A stretch of DNA of 64,000 nucleotides from the NCBI GenBank assembly GCA_963719055.1, contig CAVRAU010000020.1:62001-126000 (forward strand), read 5' to 3'. The notes beneath the pieces were generated by a model. That model searched no databases. It was not told the origin of the DNA and saw nothing but the letters and a program-made list of their open reading frames with translations. Positions 1-8,689 of this stretch are shown here, in pieces; position 1 is the first letter of the stretch; each line of letters opens with the position of its first letter. The translations under genes and the position numbers were made by a program. The DNA is from CAXMQZ01 sp963719055. Its GTDB lineage: Bacteria > Acidobacteriota > Thermoanaerobaculia > Multivoradales > JAHEKO01.

Positions 1-466
1 CATTCCTGTGATCGCGTGCGGAGGGTTCAGCGATGCACGGGGTCTGGTGGCGGCGCTGGCCCTGGGTGCCGAGGGGATCAGCATGGGAACCCGCTTCCTG
101 GCGACACAGGAGGCGCCGGTGCACGACAACCTGAAGCAGAAGCTGGTGGAGGCCACCGAGCTCGATACCCTGCTGATTTTTCGCAAGTTCAGAAACACCG
201 CTCGGGTCTTCAAGAACTCGGTTGCCCTGGAGGCGGCAGAGATCGAGAGTCGACACGACTCGGAGTTCGAGGACATCGCGGAGCTGGTGGCGGGAGCGCG
301 CGGCGCGGTCGTTCTTGAAGAGGGCGACATGGAGGCCGGTATCTGGTCCGCCGGTGTTTCCGCGGCACTGATCCATGACATCCCATCGGTGGCGGAGCTG
401 GTTTCCCGGATCATCGACGAGGCGGAGGAGATCATCAACGAGCGCCTGGCCGGCCTGTCGCGGTGA
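1..466 (+). CDS. Nitronate monooxygenase / 2-nitropropane dioxygenase family, C-terminal part
   Basis: This gene is cut by the left edge, so only about 155 C-terminal residues are visible. They include IPVIACGGFSDARG and ALGAEGISMGTRFLAT. This is the end of an FMN-binding TIM barrel: the GG and MGTRF segments are the usual phosphate-binding part of the NAD(P)H-dependent flavin oxidoreductase (NMO) family. Members oxidise alkyl nitronates or, in the broader family, act as flavin reductases or enoyl reductases. The substrate cannot be told from this end. The next gene starts 106 bases downstream on the same strand with its own ribosome binding site. The family call is firm; the exact reaction is open. 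Confidence 0.85.
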   Translation, partial: IPVIACGGFSDARGLVAALALGAEGISMGTRFLATQEAPVHDNLKQKLVEATELDTLLIFRKFRNTARVFKNSVALEAAEIESRHDSEFEDIAELVAGARGAVVLEEGDMEAGIWSAGVSAALIHDIPSVAELVSRIIDEAEEIINERLAGLSR

Positions 467-572
467 GGCGACCAGCAGGCGCTGAGGGCGGTGCTCGGGA
501 AGTGGTGGCGAGTCAGGGTTGAACAGGGCATGCCGTCGAGTGGCGGCAAGGTGCAAGCGGGGGGAATCATCG

Positions 573-2636
573 ATGTCATTTGCACGCTTTCTTGAACCTC
601 GTTCCATTGCCGTCTTTGGCGGTTTCGCGGCCGAGGAGCTCATTCGACAGTGCGATCTCGTGGGTTTCAAAGGGGATCTGTGGCCGGTGCACCCCAAGAA
701 GGACGAGATTCAGGGTCGCCGGGTGTACCGCTCCGTCGAGGACCTCCCGGGCAGCCCGGATGCGGCCTACGTGGCTGTCAATCGCAACCTGACCATCGAC
801 ATCGTCAGGGATCTGGCGGCCAGGGGCGCCGGTGGTGCGATCTGCTATGCGACTGGCTTCACCGAGTCAGGCGAAGAGGGCCGCGAGCTGGAGAAGCAAC
901 TTCGCGAAGCCTGCGGGGAGATGCCGTTGATCGGTCCGAACAGCTACGGGATGCTCAACTATGTGGATGGGGCGATGCTCTGGCCCGACCAGCAAGGGGG
1001 CAGGAGAGTCGAGACGGGGATTGCGCTGATCACCATGTCCTCGAACGTCGCCTTCAATCTCACCATGCAGCGGCGTGGTCTGCCTATCGCCTACGTGGTG
1101 TCGCTGGGGAACAAGCTGAAGTTCGATCTCCATGATGCGATCCGCACCTTCGCCGAGCAGGACCGGGTGACGGCGATCGGTCTCTATCTCGAGGCCATCT
1201 CCGATCCGCACGCGTTCGAGGCCGCGGTGGGGGTGGCTCGAGAGTTGGGCAAACCGATCGTGGCGATCAAGACCGGTCGCTCGGAGGCTGCGCAGAAGAT
1301 CGTGGTGTCCCATACGGCTTCGCTGGCGGGTTCCGACGAGCTGATGGACGCGCTTTTTGAGCGTGTGGGAGTGGCCCGCGTGGACTCCTTGGAGGGGTTG
1401 ATGGAGGCGTTGAAGGTACTGCATGTTCACGGTCCCTTGAAGGGTGGCCGGGTAGGGGCGATGAGCACCTCGGGCGGCGATCTTTCCCTGATCGGTGACG
1501 CGATGATGGGCACGAGCCTCACCATGCCGTCGTTATCGGAGGCGGGGAAGGAACGCGTCGGGTCCACGGTCCACGAGCGCATCGTGGTGGCGAACCCGCT
1601 CGACTACCAGATGTTCGACTGGAACGATGCGGATCCTTTGGCTGAGATGTATTCGGCCTTTGTCTCAGAGGGTTTCGACATTTCTCTCTGTGTTCTGGAC
1701 TACCCCCGCGCTGACAAGTGTGATCCCTGGACCTGGGAAGGCGCCGAGAAGGGGTTCATTCGTGCTGCCAAGGAGACGGGCGCGAGAACTGCGGTGATGT
1801 CGACCTTTACCGACACCATGCCCGAGCCGCTGGCGGAACGCCTGATTGACGATGGGATCGTACCGTTGGCCGGCGTCGAATCTGGAATCGCGGCGATCCA
1901 GGCGGCGGTGGACGTGGGCACTGCTTGGAGTCGGGAGGCTTGTTTGCCAATGCTGGAGAGCCCAGAGGCCGAGGAAGGGGTCGAGGTCCGAACTCTGGAT
2001 GAGGCGGAGTCCAAGAGCATCCTTGGCAAGTACGGCGTGCCGGTACCCGAGTCGAAGGTGGTTCGTGATGCCGGGCAAGCGGCTAGGGCGGCCGAAGAGC
2101 TCGGCTTTCCGGTCGTCGTCAAGGCGCTTGGAGTGGCTCACAAGACCGAGGTGGGAGGCGTCAGGTTGAGCTTGGCGAGCGCCGAGGCGGTATCGGCAGC
2201 GGTCTCGGAGATGTCGGATCTGGCCGAGTCCTTTCTTGTCGAGAGGATGATCGAAGGAGTGGTGGCGGAGATCATCGTCGGTGTGGCCCGGGATGCGCAG
2301 TTCGGTCCCTATCTGATCGTGGGTGCCGGTGGCATCCTCGTCGAACTGATGAAGGACAGCCGGTCGATTCTGCTGCCGGTCGACAAGGACCGGGTGCTGG
2401 ATGTTCTGAGGCAGCTGAAGTGTGCGCCTCTCTTCGATGGTTTCCGCGGCAGGCCCCGGGCGGACCTGGGTGCCGCCGCCGATGCCATCCTGGCTGTTGC
2501 CTGTTTTGTCGAGGACGAGACTGCGGCGATTGCCGAGCTCGATATCAATCCGCTGATGCTGCTGGCAGAAGGTGAAGGGGTGGTGGCGGCGGACGCGCTG
2601 TTGAGTATGAATGTGAAGCCTGAGATCGATTCTTGA
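573..2636 (+). CDS. Acyl-CoA synthetase (NDP-forming), fused alpha and beta domains
   Basis: The protein of about 687 residues has an N-terminal CoA-binding Rossmann domain (RSIAVFGGF), succinyl-CoA-synthetase-like domains, and a C-terminal ATP-grasp domain from about residue 465 (ILGKYGVPVPES, then HKTEVGGV). His247 in SHTASLAG matches the phosphorylated histidine of ADP-forming acetyl-CoA synthetases. The expected reaction is reversible acyl-CoA plus ADP and Pi to acid, CoA and ATP. The ATG at 573 was chosen because it follows a G-rich ribosome binding site at about 558-565 and removes 18 non-homologous residues of a longer TTG-started frame. The coding end comes 63 bases before the caiD start, so the two are probably co-transcribed. 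The acyl substrate is unknown. Confidence 0.9.
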   Translation: MSFARFLEPRSIAVFGGFAAEELIRQCDLVGFKGDLWPVHPKKDEIQGRRVYRSVEDLPGSPDAAYVAVNRNLTIDIVRDLAARGAGGAICYATGFTESGEEGRELEKQLREACGEMPLIGPNSYGMLNYVDGAMLWPDQQGGRRVETGIALITMSSNVAFNLTMQRRGLPIAYVVSLGNKLKFDLHDAIRTFAEQDRVTAIGLYLEAISDPHAFEAAVGVARELGKPIVAIKTGRSEAAQKIVVSHTASLAGSDELMDALFERVGVARVDSLEGLMEALKVLHVHGPLKGGRVGAMSTSGGDLSLIGDAMMGTSLTMPSLSEAGKERVGSTVHERIVVANPLDYQMFDWNDADPLAEMYSAFVSEGFDISLCVLDYPRADKCDPWTWEGAEKGFIRAAKETGARTAVMSTFTDTMPEPLAERLIDDGIVPLAGVESGIAAIQAAVDVGTAWSREACLPMLESPEAEEGVEVRTLDEAESKSILGKYGVPVPESKVVRDAGQAARAAEELGFPVVVKALGVAHKTEVGGVRLSLASAEAVSAAVSEMSDLAESFLVERMIEGVVAEIIVGVARDAQFGPYLIVGAGGILVELMKDSRSILLPVDKDRVLDVLRQLKCAPLFDGFRGRPRADLGAAADAILAVACFVEDETAAIAELDINPLMLLAEGEGVVAADALLSMNVKPEIDS

Positions 2637-2698
2637 ACGGAGGCAGCGAACAAACGTCGACTCTGGATGCGGAGCCGGGTTTTCTTGGAGAAAAGACA

Positions 2699-3481
2699 AT
2701 GAGCGAGTATTTGAAAGTCACCAGAAACGGGCAGATTCTCGAGATCGTGCTGGACAGACCGAAGGCGAATACGCTCGATGGGCCTCTGAGCCGGGAAATG
2801 GGCAAGCTGTTCGCGGAGTTTCGCGATGATCCGGAGCTGCGGGTCGCAATTCTGACCGGTGCGGGGGAGAAGTTCTTCTCGGCCGGGTGGGACCTGAATG
2901 CCGTGGCCGAGGGTGAGGAGTATCTCGGGGACTACGGGGAGGGCGGTTTTGGCGGCTTTCCGGAGATGACCAACCTGCTCAAGCCCGTCATCTGCGCGGT
3001 CAACGGTTTTGCCGTGGGGGGTGGCTTCGAGATGCTGTTGCGCTCAGACTTCATTGTCGCGGCCGAGCACGCGCAATTCATGCTGCCGGAAGCCCGTATC
3101 GGTATCGCCCCGGATGTCGGGACGTTCATGCTGCCCAAGTTGCTGCCGCGCCAGAAGGCCTTCGAGATCCTGATGACCGGCCGGCGGCAGAGCGCCCAGG
3201 ATCTGGCCGCTCTCGGCATCGTCAACGAAGTGGTGCCAGCCGAACAATTGATGGATCGGGCGCGGGCCCTGGCAGAGGACCTCTGTCGAGCCGCACCTCT
3301 TTCCCTGGCAGCGATCAAGGAAGCGGTCCACCTGACTGAAAAGCTCTCCTTTGAAGAGAGCTATGCGTCCCTACGGTCCAAATCGTGGCCCGCATTCATG
3401 AAGATGTTGGAGAGCAGCGATGCCAAAGAAGGCGCCCAAGCATTCGTCGACAAGCGTGACCCTGTATGGAAAGGCCGCTAG
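2699..3481 (+). CDS. caiD: Crotonobetainyl-CoA hydratase (CaiD-like), crotonase superfamily
   Basis: This 260-residue crotonase closely matches E. coli CaiD as I remember it. It shares the opening pattern (SEYLKVTRNGQILEI), TGAGEKFFSAGWDL, GGGFE and the C-terminal KRDPVWKGR. Glu111 in GGGFE and Glu131 in LPEA fall exactly where the two catalytic glutamates of CaiD lie. CaiD hydrates crotonobetainyl-CoA to carnitinyl-CoA. No caiA, caiB, caiC or caiT homologue is present here; the upstream partner is instead an ADP-forming acyl-CoA synthetase. The substrate could therefore be another short enoyl-CoA. The ATG at 2699 follows GGAGAAAAG; an upstream in-frame start at 2633 would add 22 residues with no homology. 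Confidence 0.88.
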   Translation: MSEYLKVTRNGQILEIVLDRPKANTLDGPLSREMGKLFAEFRDDPELRVAILTGAGEKFFSAGWDLNAVAEGEEYLGDYGEGGFGGFPEMTNLLKPVICAVNGFAVGGGFEMLLRSDFIVAAEHAQFMLPEARIGIAPDVGTFMLPKLLPRQKAFEILMTGRRQSAQDLAALGIVNEVVPAEQLMDRARALAEDLCRAAPLSLAAIKEAVHLTEKLSFEESYASLRSKSWPAFMKMLESSDAKEGAQAFVDKRDPVWKGR

Positions 3482-5131
3482 ACGGCATCTTACGCCGGGT
3501 TTCTGCCTGATTCTGTGCCTCACCGCCTGCGCCCCCAAGAGGTGCCAGCCGATTCTGAAAAGGTGCCAGCCGATTCTGGGGGAGCCGCACCGATCGTCGT
3601 CGCTGGCGGTGAGACGCTGCAAGGTGAGTGGGTTGGCGACGGCTCATCTGTGGCGGTTTTCAAGGGGATTCCCTACGCTGCTCCCCCTGTTGGAGAGCTT
3701 CGCTGGCGTCCTCCGGTGGCGCATTCACGGCGCGATGGGGTGCAGATGGCAACCGAATACGGGCCTGCCTGTATCCAGGATCCGGACCATGTTCCCGCCT
3801 GGTATGAGTATCTCGCTGAGACCTTCGGGCAGGACACGGATCTCGTGCCGAAACTGGAGCCCACCAGTGAGGACTGCCTTCATCTGAATGTATGGACCGC
3901 CAACCTCGAGGGTGAGGAGCCCTGGTCGGTCCTGGTCTGGATTCACGGCGGTTCGAACACTTCGGGCTCGCCAACCGAGCTTCCCTACGACGGCACCAAC
4001 ATCACCGGCAAGGGTGTCGTGGTGGTTTCGTTCAACTACCGACTCAATGTCTTTGGATTCCTTGCCCATCCCGCGCTTACCGCCGAGTCGGAACACGGGT
4101 CCTCGGGAAACTACGGGTTGCTCGACCAGATTGCAGCCCTACAGTGGATTCAAGGCAATATCGCGGCCTTTGGAGGCGACCCGGAGCGAGTGACCCTCTT
4201 TGGAGAGTCAGCCGGAGCTACCAACATCGCCTATCTGATGAGCTCGCCGCTCGCGAGCGGACTCTTTCATCGTGCCCTCATGCAAAGTGGTGGCTATGCG
4301 GTGAGCGAGTTTCGAACGTTGACCGATTTGGAGGCGATGGGTGAAGGTCTCGCCAGAGTGCTCGAGATCGACGAGTCCACAGATGTTCTCGCAGCGTTGC
4401 GTGCCATGGATCCCGAGGATCTTCTCCGTGCAGCGCTCGAAAGGTATCCGGATTGGGACAGTGTTCCCAATGTCGACGGTTGGGTGCTCGAGGAGGCGCC
4501 GGCTCGAGTCTTCGAGAAGGGGAATCAGGCTCTGGTGCCGCTGCTCGTCGGCTTCAACAGCGATGAGTGGACGACATTGGGGCACTATTCACTTGATGCG
4601 ACTGCCGATGGATTCCGCGAGGCACTTCGTGGCTCCTACGGTGAACTCGCCGAGCGAGCTCTAGAGCTCTATCCTGTGGCGAACGACGAAGAGGCCACCG
4701 CCGCAGAGTACCGGTGGAAGACCGATTCGACGTTCGCTTGTCCTTCGAGGTTCATTGCGGACCGGGTTGCGAGGGTCACGGACGATGTTTACTTCTATGA
4801 GTTTTCTCGTTCCCTGCCGGTCCCAGGTGGGGACAAGCTCGGTGCCTATCATGGAGCCGAGACAGCGTACGTCATGGATAACCTGAAACTGGAGACCTGG
4901 GTCCCTCGGCAGGAGCACGACCAGCATCTGGCGGACCTGATGTCCGACTACTGGGTCCGATTCGCGGCGACCGGCGATCCCAACGGCAGTGGCTCTCCCT
5001 CTTGGCCGGTCTACAGACAGGAGTCACGTGAATACCTGGAGCTGGGCAATCGGGTGGAGCCAGGATCCGGTATCAGGACTGCATTCTGTGATCTCTGGGA
5101 TGAGCTGCAGCGCTCACACCTCAACCCATAG
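3456..5131 (+). CDS. Type B carboxylesterase lipoprotein (frame break at the repeat)
   Basis: The mature part is a carboxylesterase/para-nitrobenzyl-esterase. It has EDCLHLNVW, the oxyanion segment WIHGGSN, the nucleophile elbow FGESAGA (Ser codon 4208-4210), an acidic NSDEW and the histidine region YHGAE. It should hydrolyse ester substrates outside the cytoplasm. The lipoprotein signal (LTPGFCLILCLTAC) is in a different frame, opening at a GTG at 3456 inside the end of caiD. The frame changes where two tandem copies of the dispersed repeat lie (3541-3577). The break may be a one-base assembly error or a result of repeat insertion. If translation began in the mature frame (3515), the protein would lack an export signal. 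The enzyme family is certain; the start is not. Confidence 0.85.
3541..3577 (+). repeat. Two tandem copies of the dispersed repeat
   Basis: Exact copies of GGTGCCAGCCGATTCT start at 3541 and 3562, giving a 21-nt period. They are read in frame as VPADS-EK-VPADS in the esterase, exactly between the lipoprotein signal and the mature domain. The same 21-nt tandem form recurs at 18965-19001. Confidence 0.92.
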
Positions 5132-5152
5132 ACATCTCAGCCGATCCAGGGC

Positions 5153-6361
5153 TCAAGCGAATCTCCGCCATACATCCTCGATCCTCTCGAAAACGGCGTC
5201 CCAGGTCATTCCGGCCACGAATCGGCTGGCACCTCTCAGAGGGGGTGCGAGGAGCGAGCCTTCGATGGCGGTTGCGAGGTGAGCTGTGAACTCTGGCAGG
5301 TCGTCCTCTACCGGGCGATCGATGTTCTCGAGGCGTGGCAGAGGAACGGCTGTCAAGGCTTCTCCGAGTTGTGGCTGCAGCTCGTCCACGACTCCGGGTA
5401 GCTCGGTGGCGACCAGTCGGCAACCGCATGCCGCCGCCTCGACCAACACGAGCGGCAGGCCTTCGAAGAACGATGGCAGTGCGAAGACCGCCGATTCACG
5501 AAGCAGGGTAGCCAGGCGATTCTGGTCGACCTGCCCGTGATACACGACAGGAGCGCTTCGATCCATCTGTCTGCGAATCGCGTCAGCCTCGACCCCGCTC
5601 CCTGAACCCGCGACGTTGAGCACGACATCGGGGATTCGTTGGGCTACCTGCTCGACTGCCTCGATCAACCAAGGCAGTCCCTTGGCGTTGCTCAACTTCC
5701 CCGCGTAAGTGACGACAGATCCCGTTCGCGACCGACCTTTTTCGTGGAAGATGTCCTCGCGGAAGCCGCTGCCGACGACGGAGATGCGGTTGGGGTTCAC
5801 ACCCAGTTGCGTCTGGAGTGCCGCCGCATGTCCTTGATGCAGGGCGACGAAAGCCTCGTTGCGAGAGCAACCCGAGCGGACCTCCTCTGCCAGGACCGGG
5901 CAAAGCTCCATTTGCCGCAGCCCTGTGCCATGGCAGTGAGTGACGACCGGAATCGAGCTGTTGGCGCTCTTGATCAGGGAGCTCATGACCCAGACATGAT
6001 GGCTGTGAATGATCTGCGGTCGAAATTCCTCAATCACACGCCGGATCTGCGACATCCAGGCAGCGAAGTACTGGCCGATCTGTTCCCGAGTCATGGCGGA
6101 GAAGCGGGTACTCGGGTAAGGCATGACGTCGCTCATGCCCGGTATCTGAAATGGCAGCGACTCGCTTTCAAAGACCAGGGGTCGGATCACCGCTGCCGGG
6201 AGCTCCCCGACAACGGGTGATGGGTCATCCGCCGAGGTGCCGAGCACCACGCTCTGCTCCCATCCACGCTGGTCGGCGGCCCGCACCATGGCCTCCAGCG
6301 CCACACCGCTGCCGGTCCAACCGGGACGCTGGGACAGGAGATGAAGAACTCGATCGGCCAT
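5153..6361 (-). CDS. Glycosyltransferase family 4
   Basis: The 402-residue protein has two Rossmann domains: an N-terminal acceptor side beginning RVLHLLSQRPGWTGSG and a C-terminal nucleotide-sugar side. The retaining GT-B signature EGLPLVLVE (E-x7-E) is present near residue 300. It should transfer a sugar from a nucleotide donor to a glycan or lipid acceptor in the cytoplasm. Near the C-terminus one copy of the dispersed repeat is read in frame as GASRF. A TAGGAT box ends 8 nt before the ATG and there is no ribosome binding site, so the mRNA may be leaderless. It lies downstream of a membrane glycosyltransferase-like gene on the same strand, suggesting a two-gene surface-glycan unit. Confidence 0.88.
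   Translation of the reverse strand: MADRVLHLLSQRPGWTGSGVALEAMVRAADQRGWEQSVVLGTSADDPSPVVGELPAAVIRPLVFESESLPFQIPGMSDVMPYPSTRFSAMTREQIGQYFAAWMSQIRRVIEEFRPQIIHSHHVWVMSSLIKSANSSIPVVTHCHGTGLRQMELCPVLAEEVRSGCSRNEAFVALHQGHAAALQTQLGVNPNRISVVGSGFREDIFHEKGRSRTGSVVTYAGKLSNAKGLPWLIEAVEQVAQRIPDVVLNVAGSGSGVEADAIRRQMDRSAPVVYHGQVDQNRLATLLRESAVFALPSFFEGLPLVLVEAAACGCRLVATELPGVVDELQPQLGEALTAVPLPRLENIDRPVEDDLPEFTAHLATAIEGSLLAPPLRGASRFVAGMTWDAVFERIEDVWRRFA
5219..5233 (-). repeat. Dispersed repeat copy
   Basis: Minus-strand GGTGCCAGCCGATTC inside the glycosyltransferase gene, read there as GASRF, which is a different frame from the VPADS copies. Confidence 0.8.
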
Positions 6362-6369
6362 GAGAATGG

Positions 6370-6375
6370 ATCCTA
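6370..6375 (-). promoter_or_regulatory. Putative -10 box of a leaderless glycosyltransferase mRNA
   Basis: TAGGAT on the minus strand, separated from the ATG at 6361 by 8 nt. No Shine-Dalgarno sequence fits between them. It belongs to a set of similarly placed TANNNT boxes in this window. Confidence 0.5.
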
Positions 6376-6379
6376 GCGC

Positions 6380-7795
6380 CTAGCTCGGTTGCAGGATCCT
6401 CCGCCACATCTCGAACAGAACGGCTGTCAGGGCACTCGGAATGAACAAGGTCATGGAGACGAAGTAGCGGTCGAATGGAAAATACGTGCAGCTGACTACC
6501 AGTAGGATACGCGACGAAGTAGCCCACGGCCAGGATTGCCAGCATCGTGAGACTGGCCGCTCGACTGCCGGCAAAGGGCTTCCGAGAATCGGCTGGCACC
6601 TCTCGAGAGGGTCGCCGAAACCAGGCGATGGGCAGCGAAAGGGCTAGCAGAAGAGACGTGATGGAGATCCAGGCATAGTCGAAAAGCTGACTCAAGCCGT
6701 AGACGAACGGAGTGCCGGATCCAATTCAGGATAGAGGGCCGGGCGCAGGCGGATGATCTGGGTCGCCAGGCGGGTCAATCGTCGGTCCAGGTCGACGTTG
6801 ATATTGATCTCGGGGTCGACGGGGGCCGCGCCCGGCTCCCTGGCGGCCCGGCGACTCTCGATCTTGGCCACGTTCCGGGCGATCCGAAAGAGGTTGTCGT
6901 TCCCCTGACTGAAGAACTCCACCGGATCGCTGTCGAGGTGCATCGTCTCCCAGCCTCGGGATTGCCGCTGTTTGAGGATCTTCCTGGCGAGCCTCCGAGA
7001 ATCGGCTGGCACCTCTTGGACGAGATCGTCGTCGAGGAAGTTGACGACCGAGGCCGCGAGGTTCGAGCCGCCGAAGGAGACCAGCCCGAAATGGCCTACG
7101 GTGACTGCCCGAAGCATGCAGAAGAGCAGAAAGGGCGTAACTGTTACCCCGGCGGTGAGGCCTGTCAGTCGCAGCACGGCGGTGAGAGAGGACCCCCGAC
7201 GAAGCCATAGAAAGACACCAGCGAAGAGCGGCACCAGCAATACGAGGAACTGCGCTGCTGGCCGAAACTGGTAAGCGAGAGGAACACAGAGCCCGATTCC
7301 GACCCAAGCAGCCCAGTTTCGAGTGTTTGTGACAACCAAAATCAGGCAGGAGACGGCGATGAGCCCGAACGCTGCGGCCAGGAAATCGGGTTGCAGCAGA
7401 TTGACGAGGTTCATCACGCCTGCAAAGGGCAGGGGAACCGCGGCGGCGAAAGCGAGCCACGTCGAACCGGTGAACTGTCGCACCGCGAAATAGAACAGCA
7501 AGACGCCGAGTGAATAGAGCACGATCCCCAGTGTCGGAATCGCGTTCCTGGAGGTGCCAGCCGAATAAAGCGAGCGGATCAGAGTGGGGAAGCCGATCGT
7601 GCGGTGATGGGACAGAGCCGCCTTCAGAGAGGTGGTGCGCGAAGCCTCCATGTAGCTCGGAGTGTCGGGCACCCGGACCGCATCGAGCCGGCCGGCCAGT
7701 TGAAGCTGAAGGAACACAGCGCCGAGAAGAAGGAGTAGCAACACCAGAGGGCGGCGGGCCGACTTGGTGTCAGAGGCCGATTGCGAAGAACTCAC
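6380..7795 (-). CDS. Polytopic membrane protein, GT-C glycosyltransferase-like (frame-broken)
   Basis: The protein starts with a GTG at 7795. It has a first membrane helix (PLVLLLLLLGAVFLQLQLAG), then a loop with DTPSYMEAS, then several more hydrophobic segments. This resembles Dol-P-Man/GT39-like GT-C enzymes, where an acidic residue in the first periplasmic loop is catalytic. The frame breaks near 6695 and near 6500, and the last helix is read in a third frame to the stop at 6380. Three copies of the dispersed repeat lie inside the gene: 6585 and 6998 read VPADS, and 7553 is antisense. A TATAGT box 7 nt before the start suggests a leaderless mRNA. The glycosyltransferase role is inferred from topology and the adjacent GT4 gene. 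Confidence 0.6.
6585..6600 (-). repeat. Dispersed 16-nt repeat copy
   Basis: An exact copy of GGTGCCAGCCGATTCT on the minus strand. It lies inside the membrane protein gene and is read in frame as VPADS within REVPADSRKP. Confidence 0.9.
6998..7013 (-). repeat. Dispersed 16-nt repeat copy
   Basis: An exact minus-strand copy in the same membrane protein gene, read in frame as VPADS within QEVPADSRRL. It shares a few extra flanking bases (CCG and CTCT) with the copy at 6585. Confidence 0.9.
7553..7566 (+). repeat. Dispersed repeat copy, variant end
   Basis: GGTGCCAGCCGAAT, antisense to the membrane protein gene, which reads it as SAGTS. The 3' end differs from the consensus (GAATA instead of GATTCT), as in the copy at 56531. 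Confidence 0.75.
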
Positions 7796-7802
7796 GTCTC
7801 GG

Positions 7803-7808
7803 ACTATA
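7803..7808 (-). promoter_or_regulatory. Putative -10 box of a leaderless membrane-protein mRNA
   Basis: TATAGT on the minus strand, 7 nt before the GTG start at 7795. No ribosome binding site can fit. No convincing -35 hexamer was seen. Confidence 0.5.
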
Positions 7809-7821
7809 AGGGATGTCTAAA

Positions 7822-7857
7822 GGTGCCAGCCGATATCTCAGAGGTGGCTAGCCGATC
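7822..7857 (+). repeat. Dispersed repeat copy plus a degenerate second copy
   Basis: GGTGCCAGCCGAT at 7822-7834 is followed by a decayed version, AGGTGGCTAGCCGATCC, at 7841-7857. The pair lies in the divergent intergenic region between the membrane protein gene and the secreted-protein gene at 7935. Confidence 0.7.
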
Positions 7858-7934
7858 CATATCGAGGGCGGGCAGCGTGCACGATCTCTGTAGAATGTGC
7901 GGTCTGCAAAGGGCAAGAACTCCAGGAGGCTTTC

Positions 7935-8550
7935 ATGTCGGATTCGAGGTTCGCACGAGTTGTTCCTGTCGCTACGCTCGCGGTTCTGACCCTGGGTCTG
8001 ATTCTCGGTCTCTGGCGACGCCGCTTCCGGCTGAAGAGGAAGAGCTTCCTCTGAATTTCAACGTCACTGCGGTCAACATGAGCAACGTGGGTCCCAGGGG
8101 ACAGGCCCGACTACAGATCCGCGTGAATCGTTGGAGCACCGACGAGGAGAGAGCCAAGCTGATGGAGGCTCTGGCGTGCCCAGACGGGCCAGGCTCGAGA
8201 CCGCACTCTTGCGGAACACCCTCTTCGGCAAGGAGTCCGTTGGCACGATCCGCGAGCAGCAGAGCCTCTCCTACGATCTCGGGTATTCCCGTTCGTTCGA
8301 CACAGAAGGGGGCGGCCGGCAGATCATCCTGGCCACCGACCGCCGGATCGGTTTTGCCGAATCCTGGCGCTCCTCCCGGACGCTCGACTACAACGTCTCG
8401 CTCATCATCCTCAACCTCGACGCCGAGGGCCGAGGTGACGGTCAGCTGATGCTCGGGGCCGAGTTCGTCTGGGACGACGCGAAGAACCAGGTCGTGATCA
8501 CCAACTTCGCCTCCGAGCCGATCCGGTTGACCAGCGTACGGCTGCGGTAG
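7935..8550 (+). pseudogene. Secreted protein of unknown family, frame-broken paralogue of 11712-12335
   Basis: The start ATG follows a clear AGGAGG (about 7924-7929) and opens a signal peptide (ARVVPVATLAVLTLGLILG). The middle (RLQIRVNRWSTDEERAKLM) and the C-terminus (ILATDRRIGFAESW to the stop) lie in two other frames, so at least two indels separate them. The C-terminal half aligns clearly with the intact protein at 11712-12335 (LLATDRPVAFAEAW; LDAEGNGEGTLSFG against LDAEGRGDGQLMLG). I do not recognise the family. It is either a sequencing-damaged gene or a real pseudogene. The middle is also less well conserved, so real decay is possible. Confidence 0.6.
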
Positions 8551-8689
8551 CTCGATCACCAGAATCTTTCCAGCAATCGGGAAGCGACGCCTCCGACCTC
8601 AGGACAGTCACAGATTGCGACAAGGATACTCCATGAAGATCCGAACGCCCAGACACACGGTGCAGTACTGGTTCGAAATCCGTGTCTGA

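Noticed and set aside
3232..3243. GGTGCCAGCCGA inside caiD, matching the first 12 bases of the dispersed repeat
   Set aside because: It codes for VPAEQL in a conserved part of CaiD, aligns without a gap to other CaiD sequences and then diverges (ACAATT). A chance match is more likely than an insertion.
3541..3577. Tandem repeat as a mini-CRISPR array
   Set aside because: Two 16-nt units with a 5-nt gap are far too short, there is no spacer diversity and no cas gene is nearby.
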